DNA of 64,000 bases, taken from positions 1-64,000 of the forward strand of contig NZ_LSIJ01000085.1 of assembly GCF_001556185.1 (NCBI RefSeq). Reading direction: 5' to 3'. Under the pieces are notes generated by a model. The model saw only the letters and a program-made list of their open reading frames with translations, was not told the origin of the DNA and searched no databases. The position numbers were made by a program, and so were the translations under genes. The first letter of the stretch is position 1. Each line of letters starts with the position of its first letter. This document shows positions 10,010 to 18,630 of the stretch, one piece after another. The stretch comes from Sphingomonas sp. CCH10-B3 (GTDB lineage Bacteria; Pseudomonadota; Alphaproteobacteria; Sphingomonadales; Sphingomonadaceae).

Positions 10010-11265
10010 TGCACCGCTTCTCCGGTGATGGTGAGGCCCTGCAGACGGGCGAGATTGGCGCGGGCGTCGAGGCGCGCTGCGGCGGCATCGAGGATGAGGC
10101 CGCGGGCGACTCCGAGATTTTGACGTGCGGCGAGCAGTTCGATCAGCGGGCTTTTACCTGCCTCGTAAGCGATGCGGGCGAGGCGGTAGCCTTCTTCGGC
10201 GGTTGTCAAAGTCCGCTGCGCGGCAGCGGCACGAGCGTCGGCTGCCTCGACCAGCGCTAGACCGGCGCGTGTCCCGGCCTCGGCTTCGAGCCGGGCCGCG
10301 GCGGCGCGCGCTTCTGCTCCTTGCAGCTCAGCGCGTGCCGCCGCGATGTTGCCCTGGTTGCGATCGAAGAAGGGGAGCGGGACCGATATGCCGGCGACTA
10401 GGGCAGGGCCGCTCGCGACGCGGAGTTGACGCACTCCAAGCTGCGCAGTGACGTTCGGAATGGCGAGGCGCTGTTGCACCGTCACCGCCCGCGCAGCGGC
10501 GTCTTGTTCGGCTTCCGCGACCCGCACCGTCGTCGCCTGCATCGCGTCAATGGGACCGAAAGCCGGCTTGGCATCGAGCCGATCGAGGAGTGACTCCGAA
10601 AGACCGGTGAAGGGGGTGGTCATACCGGCGAGCGCCGAAAGACGTGCCAGCGCGACCGTCTTGAAAGCGCGCGCGTTTTCGAGGTCGGCCTGAAGCGTGT
10701 TCAGTTCGGTTTCGGCCTGCACTTGCCGGAGACGGGCTTCCTTGCCGGCGCCGACCAAAGCGCGGGCAACCCTCAAGACATCGGTCGCCTGTTTAACCTC
10801 TTCTTCGGCGATGGTGATGCGACGATCGGCGATTTCGGCACCAGCATAAGCGCGCGCCAGCTCAGTCGCAAAGACGAGACGGCCGTCACGATCGCGCGCC
10901 TTTGCCGCAACGATCCCGGCTTCACCGGCGGCGATCCGAGCGGATCGCTTGCCGCCCAGTTCGACAGGCTGATCGACCTGGAAAGTCGTCTGTTGTTGAT
11001 TGCGCGCATTGCGATCGTGGTCGCCCACGAAATTCTCTGCATAGACATTGATCGAGGGGTTCGGTCGGGCGCGCGCTTGTAATGCCAAGCCGCGTGCTCG
11101 GGCGACGTCTGCTTCTAGCGCCAGGACGCGCGGCACATCACGCGTCTGATTTAGAAGCTGTGCAAAGGGGGGTGCGGTCTGCGACCACGCCGCACCTACG
11201 GGCGATAGCGCCGCAAAGGCGCCGGTCAGCGCAACGGTGCGCGACCGGCGAAAACTGCCGTTCAT
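10006..11265 (-). CDS. czcC: CzcC-type outer-membrane efflux factor (TolC family)
   Basis: I place the start at ATG 11265 (MNGSFRRSRTVALTG), which gives a signal peptide and 419 residues; the GTG at 11274 lies inside the transposon terminal repeat. The protein shows the duplicated TolC outer-membrane factor architecture with long Ala/Arg-rich coiled coils and the repeated AGK motif (LVGAGKEARLRQVQAETE and AYEAGKSPLIELLAARQ). It forms the exit duct of the Czc pump. The mercury transposon inserted exactly at this start codon and separated the gene from its upstream leader gene at 17930-18385. A GAGGTG in the transposon end, about 6 bases before the ATG, can serve as a new ribosome site. Confidence 0.9.
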   Translation of the reverse strand: MNGSFRRSRTVALTGAFAALSPVGAAWSQTAPPFAQLLNQTRDVPRVLALEADVARARGLALQARARPNPSINVYAENFVGDHDRNARNQQQTTFQVDQPVELGGKRSARIAAGEAGIVAAKARDRDGRLVFATELARAYAGAEIADRRITIAEEEVKQATDVLRVARALVGAGKEARLRQVQAETELNTLQADLENARAFKTVALARLSALAGMTTPFTGLSESLLDRLDAKPAFGPIDAMQATTVRVAEAEQDAAARAVTVQQRLAIPNVTAQLGVRQLRVASGPALVAGISVPLPFFDRNQGNIAAARAELQGAEARAAAARLEAEAGTRAGLALVEAADARAAAAQRTLTTAEEGYRLARIAYEAGKSPLIELLAARQNLGVARGLILDAAAARLDARANLARLQGLTITGEAVQ

Positions 11266-11266
11266 A
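11261..11266. repeat. Target-site duplication, left copy (TTCATA)
   Basis: The 6 bp TTCATA immediately outside the left terminal repeat recur immediately outside the right one at 17874-17879. On the minus strand this contains the ATG of czcC. Five to six bases is the expected duplication for Tn3-family transposition, so both ends of the element are fixed and the insertion looks recent. Confidence 0.85.
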
Positions 11267-11321
11267 GGCGTCACCTCAAGCTTTGTACGCTGAACAACGA
11301 TTTTCCGGACATAATGTGAAC
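11267..11321 (+). repeat. Left terminal inverted repeat of the mercury transposon
   Basis: Begins GGCGTCACCTCAAGCTTTGT and continues to ACATAATGTGAACA. It matches the reverse complement of 17819-17873 with a few mismatches; the ACAACGATTT and CGGACATAA blocks are shared. Transposase binding site. On the minus strand its outer part supplies GAGGTG ahead of czcC. Confidence 0.9.
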
Positions 11322-11328
11322 ATTGGTG

Positions 11329-11889
11329 TCAGGCAGCGGCGCGAAGGTACTGGTAGAGGGTTTCGCGGCTGATGCCCATGTCGCGCGCGATGGTCGCCTT
11401 GCGTTCACCGGCGGCAACGCGGCGGTGCAGATCGGCAATCATCTCATCCGAGAGCGACCGTTTCCGCCCCCGATAGGCGCCGCGCTGCCGAGCGATCGCA
11501 ATGCCTTCGCGTTGCCGTTCGCGGATCAGGGCGCGCTCGAACTCAGCAAACGCACCCATGACCGAGAGCATCAGATTGGCCATCGGGGAGTCCTCCCCCG
11601 AGAAGGACAGGCTTTCCTTCTCAAACTCGATCCGGATACCTCGCTTGGTGAGGCCCTGGACCAGCTTGCGCAGGTCATCCAGATTGCGGGCCAACCGATC
11701 CATGCTGTGGACGACGACGGTATCGCCTTCGCGGGCGAAAGTGAGCAGAGCCTCAAGCTGGGGGCGGTTGACGTCCTTGCCCGATGCCTTGTCGGTGAAG
11801 GTCCGATCGAGCGACTGACCTTCCAATTGGCGATCCACATTCTGATCGAACGTGCTGACCCGGACATAGCCGATCCGTTGCCCCTTCAC
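11329..11889 (-). CDS. tnpR: Tn3-family serine resolvase
   Basis: 186 residues. The N-terminal catalytic domain begins GYVRVSTFDQNVDRQL, with the nucleophilic serine in VSTFDQN. It continues with the MDRLARNLDDL helix and the long E helix (AEFERALIRERQREGI), and ends in a small helix-turn-helix (KATIARDMGISRETLYQYLR). It resolves transposition cointegrates at a nearby res site. It lies at the left end of the transposon and reads toward the terminal repeat. The length and all key motifs are normal for the family, so the gene should be active. Confidence 0.93.
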   Translation of the reverse strand: MKGQRIGYVRVSTFDQNVDRQLEGQSLDRTFTDKASGKDVNRPQLEALLTFAREGDTVVVHSMDRLARNLDDLRKLVQGLTKRGIRIEFEKESLSFSGEDSPMANLMLSVMGAFAEFERALIRERQREGIAIARQRGAYRGRKRSLSDEMIADLHRRVAAGERKATIARDMGISRETLYQYLRAAA

Positions 11890-12059
11890 TGCGCACTCTC
11901 TCCATCAAAATGTCAGGTTGAAATCTATGATACGCAACGACATTCGTCAACAAATTCCGTTTAGTACCCTAATCTGACAGAAACCGCGGTAGCGCCCTGA
12001 CGTCCGGTTAGGCTATACTCCAAGCTGACATCACGAAATCAAATCCCTCAAAGATGGCG
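11890..12059. other. Probable res site region of the mercury transposon
   Basis: This 170-bp stretch between the resolvase start and the merR stop has no gene. It is AT-richer than its surroundings and contains several TGACA/TGTCA-type half-sites in both orientations (TGTCAGGTTG, CGACATTCGTCA, CTGACAGAAA, GCTGACATCA). This is the position and texture expected of the three-subsite res region where TnpR acts. Exact subsites I, II and III are not assigned. Confidence 0.45.
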
Positions 12060-12482
12060 TCAATTGCCTTGATGGGGTAAAAACTGGAGTGCTTCCAGGA
12101 TGGGACATTCGGCAACGTCATCTCCAGTGCATCTGGCTAACGTGGTCGCCAGCGTCACCTCTATCTTCTGCAAATCTGCAATGCGGCGGCGGACATCTTC
12201 AAGGTGGAGTTCGGTTCTCGCCATAACCTCCGCGCAGGTTTGTGCACCGGTATCGGTGAGCGACAACAATGACCGTATGTCATCCATTGCATAGCCAAGG
12301 TCGCGCGCGCGCAGGATGAACTGCAACCTTTGCACCAGTTCCGGCGAATAGACGCGGTAGCCGTTGGAACTGCGAGGCGGCCCCGGCAGCAATCCCACCT
12401 TCTCGTAATAGCGGATGGTTTCGAGATTGCAGCCTGTTTTCCGGGCAAGCTGGGCACGCAAGATGCCGACCTGTTGCTCCAT
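12060..12482 (-). CDS. merR: MerR mercury-responsive regulator
   Basis: Start set at ATG 12482 (MEQQVGILRAQLARKTGC), giving 140 residues. The N-terminus is the MerR helix-turn-helix (TGCNLETIRYYEKVGLLP, then RSSNGYRVY). Cysteines at 83, 118 and 126 match the three Hg(II) ligands of classical MerR (82, 117, 126), so this is a true mercury sensor and not a Zn or Cu relative. MerR represses and, with Hg, activates the divergent merTPA promoter whose operator lies just upstream. It is transcribed away from merT. Confidence 0.93.
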   Translation of the reverse strand: MEQQVGILRAQLARKTGCNLETIRYYEKVGLLPGPPRSSNGYRVYSPELVQRLQFILRARDLGYAMDDIRSLLSLTDTGAQTCAEVMARTELHLEDVRRRIADLQKIEVTLATTLARCTGDDVAECPILEALQFLPHQGN

Positions 12483-12493
12483 GAAAATACCTC

Positions 12494-12524
12494 TTGAGTC
12501 TGTAGTGGCTACAGAGCCTACACT
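12494..12524 (+). promoter_or_regulatory. merTPA promoter with MerR operator
   Basis: -35 TTGAGT at 12494-12499 and -10 TACACT at 12519-12524, separated by 19 bp, the over-long spacer typical of MerR-controlled promoters. The spacer holds a perfect dyad CTGTAG-TGG-CTACAG (12500-12514). MerR would bind here and untwist the DNA when Hg(II) is bound. Confidence 0.88.
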
Positions 12525-12558
12525 GCGAATCACTCAGTTGGAACAAGGGATTCAAGCC

Positions 12559-12954
12559 ATGGTCTCAACGCCGGAAGCGAGACAGCCAGCCCTCACCGAA
12601 AACCACGAGCCGAAGCAGGCAAACTGGGTTGCGGCGGGCGCATTGATCGGCGCGGGGCTCGCCTCGGCTTGCTGCGTCGTCCCGCTACTGTTGGTTATGC
12701 TCGGAATTTCCGGCGCGTGGATCGCCAACCTGACGGCGCTCGAACCTTACAAGCCCTATGTCGCAGGCGTAACGCTCGCGCTGCTCGGCTACGGCTTCTG
12801 GCATGTCTATTTCAAGCCGAAACCGCCCTGTGAAGACGGTTCCTACTGCGCTCGTCCACAATCGGCTTGGACCACCAAGGCGGTGCTGTGGCTGGGCCTT
12901 GCCGTCGCCATCCTGGCGCTCACCATCGACTGGTGGGCACCCTGGTTCTATTGA
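12559..12954 (+). CDS. merT: MerT mercuric-ion transport protein
   Basis: Start at ATG 12559 (MVSTPEARQPALTENHEPKQ). The 131-residue inner-membrane protein has three hydrophobic helices. The first carries the vicinal Cys-Cys pair at 38-39 (GLASACCVVPLLLV), and a second cysteine pair lies in the cytoplasmic loop (PPCEDGSYC). These pass Hg(II) from MerP to MerA. It is the first gene of the mer operon, 35 bp after the -10 box, and is followed 12 bp later by merP. Confidence 0.93.
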   Translation: MVSTPEARQPALTENHEPKQANWVAAGALIGAGLASACCVVPLLLVMLGISGAWIANLTALEPYKPYVAGVTLALLGYGFWHVYFKPKPPCEDGSYCARPQSAWTTKAVLWLGLAVAILALTIDWWAPWFY

Positions 12955-12966
12955 AAGGAAATACCC

Positions 12967-13296
12967 ATGAAAAAGACAGTATGTATCGCTATGGCCGTGC
13001 TGGCTATGGCTGGCGGCGGGGTCGCCTATGCAGTTAGTGGCACGGCGCAAGATCGCCCCGCGGCTACCGCAACCGCTCAGAAGCAAACCACCTTTGCCAT
13101 AGAGAACATGACCTGCGCCACCTGCCCGATCACCGTGAAGAAGGCGATGGAAGGCGTCGCCGGGGTAACGGCGGTCACGGTCGATTTCGCAGCCAAGACC
13201 GCGCGCGCAACCTATAACCCGCGCCGCACCAATGCTGCTGCGATTGCCGCTGCATCAACCAACGCGGGTTATCCGGCGCGCGCTATTCAAAACTGA
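12967..13296 (+). CDS. merP: MerP periplasmic mercury-binding protein
   Basis: 109 residues with a signal peptide (CIAMAVLAMAGGGVAYAVSG) and a heavy-metal-associated domain whose NMTCATCPITVKKAM motif places the two Hg-binding cysteines at 50 and 53. MerP captures Hg(II) in the periplasm and hands it to MerT. A ribosome site GAAAGGAAA precedes the ATG. The signal-to-domain linker is longer than in classical MerP (about 91 residues), but the core domain is complete. Confidence 0.93.
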   Translation: MKKTVCIAMAVLAMAGGGVAYAVSGTAQDRPAATATAQKQTTFAIENMTCATCPITVKKAMEGVAGVTAVTVDFAAKTARATYNPRRTNAAAIAAASTNAGYPARAIQN

Positions 13297-13333
13297 GCGG
13301 GGCGCCGCCAGCGCCTCAAGAAAGCGATAAGCA

Positions 13334-14752
13334 ATGAACGACTGTTGCAACCGCCCCGGGCAGGAAGGATTTGACGTGGCCGTCATCGGCGCGGGTTCTG
13401 CCGGGTTCTCCGCCGCGATCGCCGCTGCCGATCTGGGCGCGAAAGTGGCGCTCGTCGGTCACGGCACGATTGGCGGCACCTGTGTCAATGTTGGCTGCGT
13501 TCCTTCCAAGACGCTGATCCGCGCCGCCGAAGCGGTGCATGGTGGGCTTGCCGCCGCGCGCTTTCCCGGCCTTGGGGGCGCTGTCCAGATGGATGACTGG
13601 TCCGTATTGGCGGCGTCGAAGGACGATCTTGTCACGACGCTGCGCCAAAAAAAATATGTCGATCTGCTGCCCGCCTATGACGGTGTGAGCTATATCGAGG
13701 GCAAGGCACGCTTTGCCGATGGTGCGCTGATTGTCGGCGATGCGCCCATGAAGGTCGGCAAGGTCATATTGGCGATGGGTGCGCACGCCGCCGTGCCGCC
13801 GATTCCGGGGATGGACAGCGTGCCCTACCTAACCAGCACATCGGCGCTGGCGCTGGATCGCTTGCCCAAATCGCTGCTGGTGATCGGTGGCGGGGTGATC
13901 GGGGTAGAACTGGGACAGATGTTTTCGCGTCTGGGCGTTGATGTCACCATCTGCTGCCGAAGCCGCCTGCTCCCCGAAATGGACCCGGAAGTGAGTGCCG
14001 CGCTGAAAAACTATTTGGAAGCCGAGGGCGTGCGGGTTTGCGCAGGTGTCGGCTATCAGCGTATCGCCCAAACACAGAGCGGGGTCGAATTGACCTGCGA
14101 AGGGCATTGTGACACCGTCGCGGCGGAACAGGTGCTCATCGCCACCGGACGCCGACCCAATAGCGACGGGCTTGGGCTGGAGGAGCGCGGCATAGTGCTT
14201 GCCCGTAATGGTGGAATCGTCGTCGATGACCACCTCGAAACGTCGGTTCCAGGCATTTACGCGGCGGGCGATGTAACGGGACGGGACCAGTTCGTCTACA
14301 TGGCCGCCTATGGCGCAAAACTGGCCGCGCGCAACGCGGTGACGGGCAACCAATACCGCTACGACAATTCCTCCATGCCATCCGTCGTCTTCACCGACCC
14401 GCAAGTCGCCAGCGCCGGCCTCACTGAAACGACAGCACGGGCGCAAGGCCTGGACATCAAGGTTTCGCTGCTCCCGCTCGATGCTGTGCCAAGGGCACTG
14501 GCAGCACGCGATACGCGGGGTCTCATCAAAATGATTGCCGACAAGGCGAACGACCGTTTGCTGGGCGGCCAGATCATGGCACCCGAAGGCGCGGATTCGA
14601 TCCAGACACTGGTGCTGGCGATCAAACACGGCATGACCACCCTGGAATTGGGTGCAACGATATTTCCTTACCTGACCACTGTGGAAGGCCTCAAACTGGC
14701 GGCCCAAACGTTTGATAAGGATGTCGCCAAACTGTCTTGCTGCGCCGGGTGA
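13334..14752 (+). CDS. merA: Mercuric reductase MerA (without N-terminal HMA domain)
   Basis: 472 residues. It begins with the FAD dinucleotide fold (VAVIGAGSAGFSAAIAA). The redox-active pair GGTCVNVGCVPSK puts cysteines at 50 and 55. An NAD(P)-binding GGGVIGVELGQM segment follows, and the C-terminal vicinal Cys-Cys (LSCCAG, 469-470) needed for Hg(II) delivery is present. It reduces Hg(II) to volatile Hg(0) with NADPH. It lacks the MerP-like N-terminal domain found in many MerA proteins. Last gene of merTPA. Confidence 0.95.
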   Translation: MNDCCNRPGQEGFDVAVIGAGSAGFSAAIAAADLGAKVALVGHGTIGGTCVNVGCVPSKTLIRAAEAVHGGLAAARFPGLGGAVQMDDWSVLAASKDDLVTTLRQKKYVDLLPAYDGVSYIEGKARFADGALIVGDAPMKVGKVILAMGAHAAVPPIPGMDSVPYLTSTSALALDRLPKSLLVIGGGVIGVELGQMFSRLGVDVTICCRSRLLPEMDPEVSAALKNYLEAEGVRVCAGVGYQRIAQTQSGVELTCEGHCDTVAAEQVLIATGRRPNSDGLGLEERGIVLARNGGIVVDDHLETSVPGIYAAGDVTGRDQFVYMAAYGAKLAARNAVTGNQYRYDNSSMPSVVFTDPQVASAGLTETTARAQGLDIKVSLLPLDAVPRALAARDTRGLIKMIADKANDRLLGGQIMAPEGADSIQTLVLAIKHGMTTLELGATIFPYLTTVEGLKLAAQTFDKDVAKLSCCAG

Positions 14753-14843
14753 TTGCTCGGGGATCAACCGGCAACGAATGGCCTCCCTCCAGTGCAAGCC
14801 GCTTTGGTGTCAATTTTGTTATTCGCCTCAGCGGGAGAGCAAA

Positions 14844-17813
14844 ATGGCACGACGCCGACTTCTGACCGGAGACGAGCGCCGGCGCCTGTTCGATCCTCCT
14901 GTCCAAGAAACCGCGATCATTGGGCATTATACCCTTTCTGCGGAAGATGTTGAATTGGTTGGGCGCCGCTATGGTCCAGCAAATCGCCTCGGTCTGGCTG
15001 CACAAATCGCTTTGATGCGACATCCCGGCTTTGGTCTGCAACCCGAGATCGGGCTTCCCGACGTCATTCTTCAGTACCTCGCGGCACAGTTATTCGTCGA
15101 TCCTTCCTCCTTCTCTGCATATGGTCAGCGCGCGCAAACCCGTACCGATCATGCCGATCTCGTGGCGCGTTATCTTGGCATACGCCCGTTTCGACGCGGC
15201 GACCTGGCACTTGCCCTGAATCTTGCCGCGCAAGCCGCCGAGTATACAGACAGAGGTGAACCGATTGTTCGCGCCCTCATGGTTGGCCTGAAGGGTGAGC
15301 GGTTCATTCTTCCGTCAGGCGACACACTGGAACGCGCCGGTCTTGCTGGCCGGGCACGCGCACGCAAAGCTGCCGCAGCCGCAATCGTCGAAGGCCTCAG
15401 CTCTGCTGAACTGACACGGCTAGACGAACTCGTAATCAACAACCCGGATTTCGGCATGACACCGCTGGCGTGGTTGCGTAATTTCGAAGAAGCCCCGACT
15501 GCGGCCAATATCAATGGCTTGCTTGAGCGCCTGCGCTATGTTCGCGGCATAGGTATCCACCCGGTAGTTGGGGGCGCCATTCCGGAATTCCGCTTTGCCC
15601 AATTTGTCCGCGAGGGCGGCGTGGCACCGGCATTCCTGCTTTCGGATTACAGCGTCAATCGCAGGCGGGCGACGTTGACGGCCGCAGTGATCGACCTTGA
15701 GGCCAGACTTGCCGATGCCGCGATCCAAATGTTTGACCGACTTATCGGCGGCATGTTCACGCGCGCGCGGCGTGGGCGCGAGCGTCGCTACCAAGATAGT
15801 ATTCAGTCGGTGGGGCAACTCATGCGGCTGTTTGGCGCCACGATTACAGCACTTGATGAGGCTGTCCAGAATGGCGGCGATCCGCTCGAATTGATTGACG
15901 AAGCGGTGGGCTGGCACCGGCTTGTTGCGGCAAAGGCCCAAGTAGATGCCCTTGCTGATCTTGCCGGCGAGGACGCACTGGTAACGGCAACCGAGCGTTA
16001 CGCCACGCTACGGCGTTTCAGCCCGGCATTTCTGGACGCCTTCACCTTCAAGGCGTCTGGAACAGGGACGGCACTGATCAAAGCCATCGATGTCATTCGC
16101 GATGCGAACACACGAAAGTCGCGCGACCTTCCCGATGGCGTTCCACTGCCATTCCCCAATCGGCAGTGGAAGCGTCTCATCACCGAAAGCGGCCGTATCG
16201 ACCGCCGACGTTATGAAATTGCGATCATGGCAACCTTGCGTGATCGTTTGCGCGCCGGTGATGTATGGATCGAGGGAACCCGCAACTATCAGCGCTTCGA
16301 TGCCTATTTGCTGGGTCGGCGCGACGCCGCCAAAGTGGCGGATGTGCTTCCGTTCGATTCAAATGCTGCATCCTACCTCGCTGACCGGGCACGAAATCTT
16401 GACTGGCGGCTGCGCCGATTTGCCAAGCAGTTGAAAACAAACAAGCTTGAGGGAGTGTCGCTCGAACGAGACCGGCTCAAGCTTCAGCAAATGCCGCCTG
16501 TCACCCCACCGGAAGCTGAAGCCCTCGATCGCAAGCTCGATACCCTGCTTCCCCGCGTGCGCATCACCGAGCTGCTGCTTGAAGTCGCCGAACGCACTGG
16601 TTTTTTGAACGCATTCCGTGACCTGCGCTCAGGCAAGGAGCACGACAACCCCAGCACGGTACTCGCCGCAATTCTGGCTGATGGCACCAACCTCGGGCTG
16701 GAGCGGATGGCCAATGCCAGCGAAGGCGTCAGCTATGCCCAACTCGCATGGACCCACAACTGGTATCTTTCACCCGAGAACTATCAGGCCGCGCTGGCCA
16801 TGATCATCTCAGCCCATCACGAATTACCATTCGCGCGGCATTGGGGCGCTGGCACCAGTTCGTCGTCCGATGGCCAGTTCTTCCGGTCGGGGCGGAGCCG
16901 TTCAGGGGCGGCGGACGTCAATGCCAAATATGGCGCCGAACCTGGCGTGAAAATCTATTCTCACCTTTCCGATCACTTCGCATCATTCGGATCACGGATC
17001 ATGTCCGCGACGGCAGGTGAAGCGCCTTACGTGCTCGACGGGCTTGTCCTGGGCGCCGGCAACCTTCCGTTGCATGAGCACTATACCGATACCGGCGGCG
17101 CCACCGATCATGTTTTCGCACTCTGCCACCTACTCGGGTTCCGCTTCGCGCCCCGGCTGCGCGATATTGGCGACCGCAAGCTGGGTTCGATCGCTGCGCC
17201 ATCGACATACAAGGGCATCGAAAATCTGATGGGCCGCACCATCAAAACGGCAGCGATCGAGGCCGATTGGGATGACATCGTCAGGATTGTCGCCTCAATC
17301 AAGGATGGCACGGTGGCGCCGTCAGTAATCTTGCGAAAACTTGCCGCCTACAAACGCCAGAACAGGCTGGATTTTGCATTGGCTGAACTGGGCCGTATCG
17401 AGCGCACTTTGTTCACGCTCGATTGGCTTGAACAACCGGAACTGCGACGTGCCTGTCAGGCCGGTCTCAACAAAGGCGAGGCGAGGCACACGCTTGCCGC
17501 CGCCATCTATACCAACCGGCAGGGTCGGTTCACCGATCGCTCGCTGGAAAATCAGGAATTTCGCGCATCTGGGCTGAACCTGCTGATTGCGGCGATTTCC
17601 TACTGGAACACGGTCTATCTCGACCGGGCCGCCCAGCACCTCAACGCTGTCGGCACGACGTTCGATGCGGCACTGCTTGCGCACCTTTCTCCGATGGGCT
17701 GGGCGCACATCAGTCTGACCGGCGATTACCTCTGGGAGCAGGCCAGGCGACTTCCAGCAGGTGAATTCCACCCACTCAACGAGCCAATGGCGCGGTTGAA
17801 GCGTGTAGCGTAG
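14844..17813 (+). CDS. tnpA: Tn3-family transposase TnpA
   Basis: Start at ATG 14844 (MARRRLLTGDERRRLFDPP), 11 bp after a GGGAGAG ribosome site; earlier in-frame starts overlap the merA end. The 989-residue product has the standard Tn3 transposase layout: an N-terminal DNA-binding region, a central DUF4158-like part, and the DDE catalytic C-terminal half with recognisable blocks (SDHFASFGSRIM, GATDHVFALCHLLGFRFAPR, ENQEFRASGLNLLIAAI). It acts on the terminal repeats at 11267 and 17873. It ends 60 bp from the right end of the element. Confidence 0.95.
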   Translation: MARRRLLTGDERRRLFDPPVQETAIIGHYTLSAEDVELVGRRYGPANRLGLAAQIALMRHPGFGLQPEIGLPDVILQYLAAQLFVDPSSFSAYGQRAQTRTDHADLVARYLGIRPFRRGDLALALNLAAQAAEYTDRGEPIVRALMVGLKGERFILPSGDTLERAGLAGRARARKAAAAAIVEGLSSAELTRLDELVINNPDFGMTPLAWLRNFEEAPTAANINGLLERLRYVRGIGIHPVVGGAIPEFRFAQFVREGGVAPAFLLSDYSVNRRRATLTAAVIDLEARLADAAIQMFDRLIGGMFTRARRGRERRYQDSIQSVGQLMRLFGATITALDEAVQNGGDPLELIDEAVGWHRLVAAKAQVDALADLAGEDALVTATERYATLRRFSPAFLDAFTFKASGTGTALIKAIDVIRDANTRKSRDLPDGVPLPFPNRQWKRLITESGRIDRRRYEIAIMATLRDRLRAGDVWIEGTRNYQRFDAYLLGRRDAAKVADVLPFDSNAASYLADRARNLDWRLRRFAKQLKTNKLEGVSLERDRLKLQQMPPVTPPEAEALDRKLDTLLPRVRITELLLEVAERTGFLNAFRDLRSGKEHDNPSTVLAAILADGTNLGLERMANASEGVSYAQLAWTHNWYLSPENYQAALAMIISAHHELPFARHWGAGTSSSSDGQFFRSGRSRSGAADVNAKYGAEPGVKIYSHLSDHFASFGSRIMSATAGEAPYVLDGLVLGAGNLPLHEHYTDTGGATDHVFALCHLLGFRFAPRLRDIGDRKLGSIAAPSTYKGIENLMGRTIKTAAIEADWDDIVRIVASIKDGTVAPSVILRKLAAYKRQNRLDFALAELGRIERTLFTLDWLEQPELRRACQAGLNKGEARHTLAAAIYTNRQGRFTDRSLENQEFRASGLNLLIAAISYWNTVYLDRAAQHLNAVGTTFDAALLAHLSPMGWAHISLTGDYLWEQARRLPAGEFHPLNEPMARLKRVA

Positions 17814-17818
17814 CCCAT

Positions 17819-17873
17819 GTTCCGCTTATGTCCGAGAAATCGTTGTCTGGCGAACAAACCTTGAGGTGACGCC
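17819..17873 (-). repeat. Right terminal inverted repeat of the mercury transposon
   Basis: Read on the minus strand it begins GGCGTCACCTCAAGGTTTGT and contains ACAACGATTT and CGGACATAA, matching the left repeat. It lies just after the tnpA stop and is followed by the right TTCATA duplication. Confidence 0.9.
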
Positions 17874-17879
17874 TTCATA
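17874..17879. repeat. Target-site duplication, right copy (TTCATA)
   Basis: Identical to 11261-11266. Beyond it (minus strand) AGAGGATCATGCACT runs into the ATG, giving what was the original ribosome site of czcC before insertion. Confidence 0.85.
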
Positions 17880-17929
17880 GTGCATGATCCTCTAGGGTAG
17901 TCAGTCGACGCGCGCGGCGTCGGCGAGAC

Positions 17930-18385
17930 TCAACCGCGAGGCGGACGCAGAAGCTTAGATGGGTCGATCCCGCTGGGGAGCGATGGAGTTAATATCGACC
18001 ACACGCGAGCGGCGACGATGGCCGCAACCGGCGCAGCCCTCGCGCCATCGAAAGCAACCCAGTGGCCTGCGGCGTGGGCAAGAAGGTGAGCTGGCCCGTC
18101 GCCGTCGGCCTGCTTTGCCGGAGCCTGATCGTCATGATCGATCATAACCGCATGGTCGTGATCGTCATCAGAATGGGTATCGACCATGGCGACTTGAACC
18201 GGGCCGTGATCGTGAACCATGGCGCTATGCCATCCCGATACTGCGACAAGCCCGAGGACAGCGGCCAGCGCCAACACGACTCCTAGGATCGCAACAGAGG
18301 AACGCTGCACCGCCATCATTTGCAGCGTAAGCCGACGCAAAAAACGGGGCAAGGAAATCACTTGCCGGTCAATTCGAGCGTTCAC
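17930..18385 (-). CDS. Leader gene of the czc operon, exported His/Asp-rich protein (CzcI-like)
   Basis: About 151 residues from GTG 18385; an alternative start at an internal Met-Met (about 18320) would give a tighter signal peptide. A hydrophobic segment (VAILGVVLALAAVLGLVAVSG) is followed by a metal-ligand-rich stretch (HSDDDHDHAVMIDHDD) and the C-terminal SGIDPSKLLRPPRG. Short exported proteins ending in a similar RPPR tail stand in front of czcCBA operons in sphingomonads. Only about 57 bp separated its stop from czcC before the transposon intervened. A periplasmic metal-binding or regulatory role is likely; not proven. Confidence 0.65.
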   Translation of the reverse strand: MNARIDRQVISLPRFLRRLTLQMMAVQRSSVAILGVVLALAAVLGLVAVSGWHSAMVHDHGPVQVAMVDTHSDDDHDHAVMIDHDDQAPAKQADGDGPAHLLAHAAGHWVAFDGARAAPVAAIVAARVWSILTPSLPSGIDPSKLLRPPRG

Positions 18386-18438
18386 GCTATTTCAGCCTGC
18401 TCGACATTATACCAGCGCCTTGGCGGCGAGACACGACA

Positions 18439-18630
18439 TCAGGACGTGCCCCCCTTTGCGGAACGGTCGGTCAGCTTTGCCAAGCGGTGTGGCAGGTCGC
18501 TCATGACGCGGCGTGCATCACCAGGTCGCAGGTTACGCCAACGCCGGACCTCGTCGCGCGTGCGGCCACACCCCCGGCACCATCCGGTGCGGGCATCGAA
18601 ACCACATAGATCGACGCAAGGCGATCGCAT
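18439..18630 (-). CDS. DUF1289 family small cysteine protein
   Basis: 63 residues with SPCVDLCGFDARTGWCRGCG followed by RTRDEVRRW, the four-cysteine DUF1289 signature. The family is widespread in proteobacteria and may bind an Fe-S cluster or zinc; its role is unknown. Its ATG overlaps the stop of the RcnA-like gene by one base (TGATG-type overlap), so it is the downstream gene of that operon. Confidence 0.82.
   Translation of the reverse strand: MRSPCVDLCGFDARTGWCRGCGRTRDEVRRWRNLRPGDARRVMSDLPHRLAKLTDRSAKGGTS

Larger units (their letters stand above)
11267..17873. mobile_element. Complete Tn3-family mercury-resistance transposon
   Basis: 6.6-kb unit bounded by long imperfect inverted repeats that begin GGCGTCACCTCAAG on both sides and can be aligned for about 55 bp (left 11267-11321, right about 17819-17873). 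It is flanked by a perfect TTCATA duplication. Inside are a serine resolvase, a presumed res site, a divergent merR / merTPA unit and a 989-residue Tn3-type transposase. All parts needed for replicative transposition and cointegrate resolution are present and intact by reading. It interrupts an older czc operon at the czcC start codon. Confidence 0.93.

Noticed and set aside
11267..11274. czcC start at GTG 11274
   Set aside because: It lies within the transposon terminal repeat, and ATG 11265 gives a normal signal peptide and an appropriately spaced GAGGTG.
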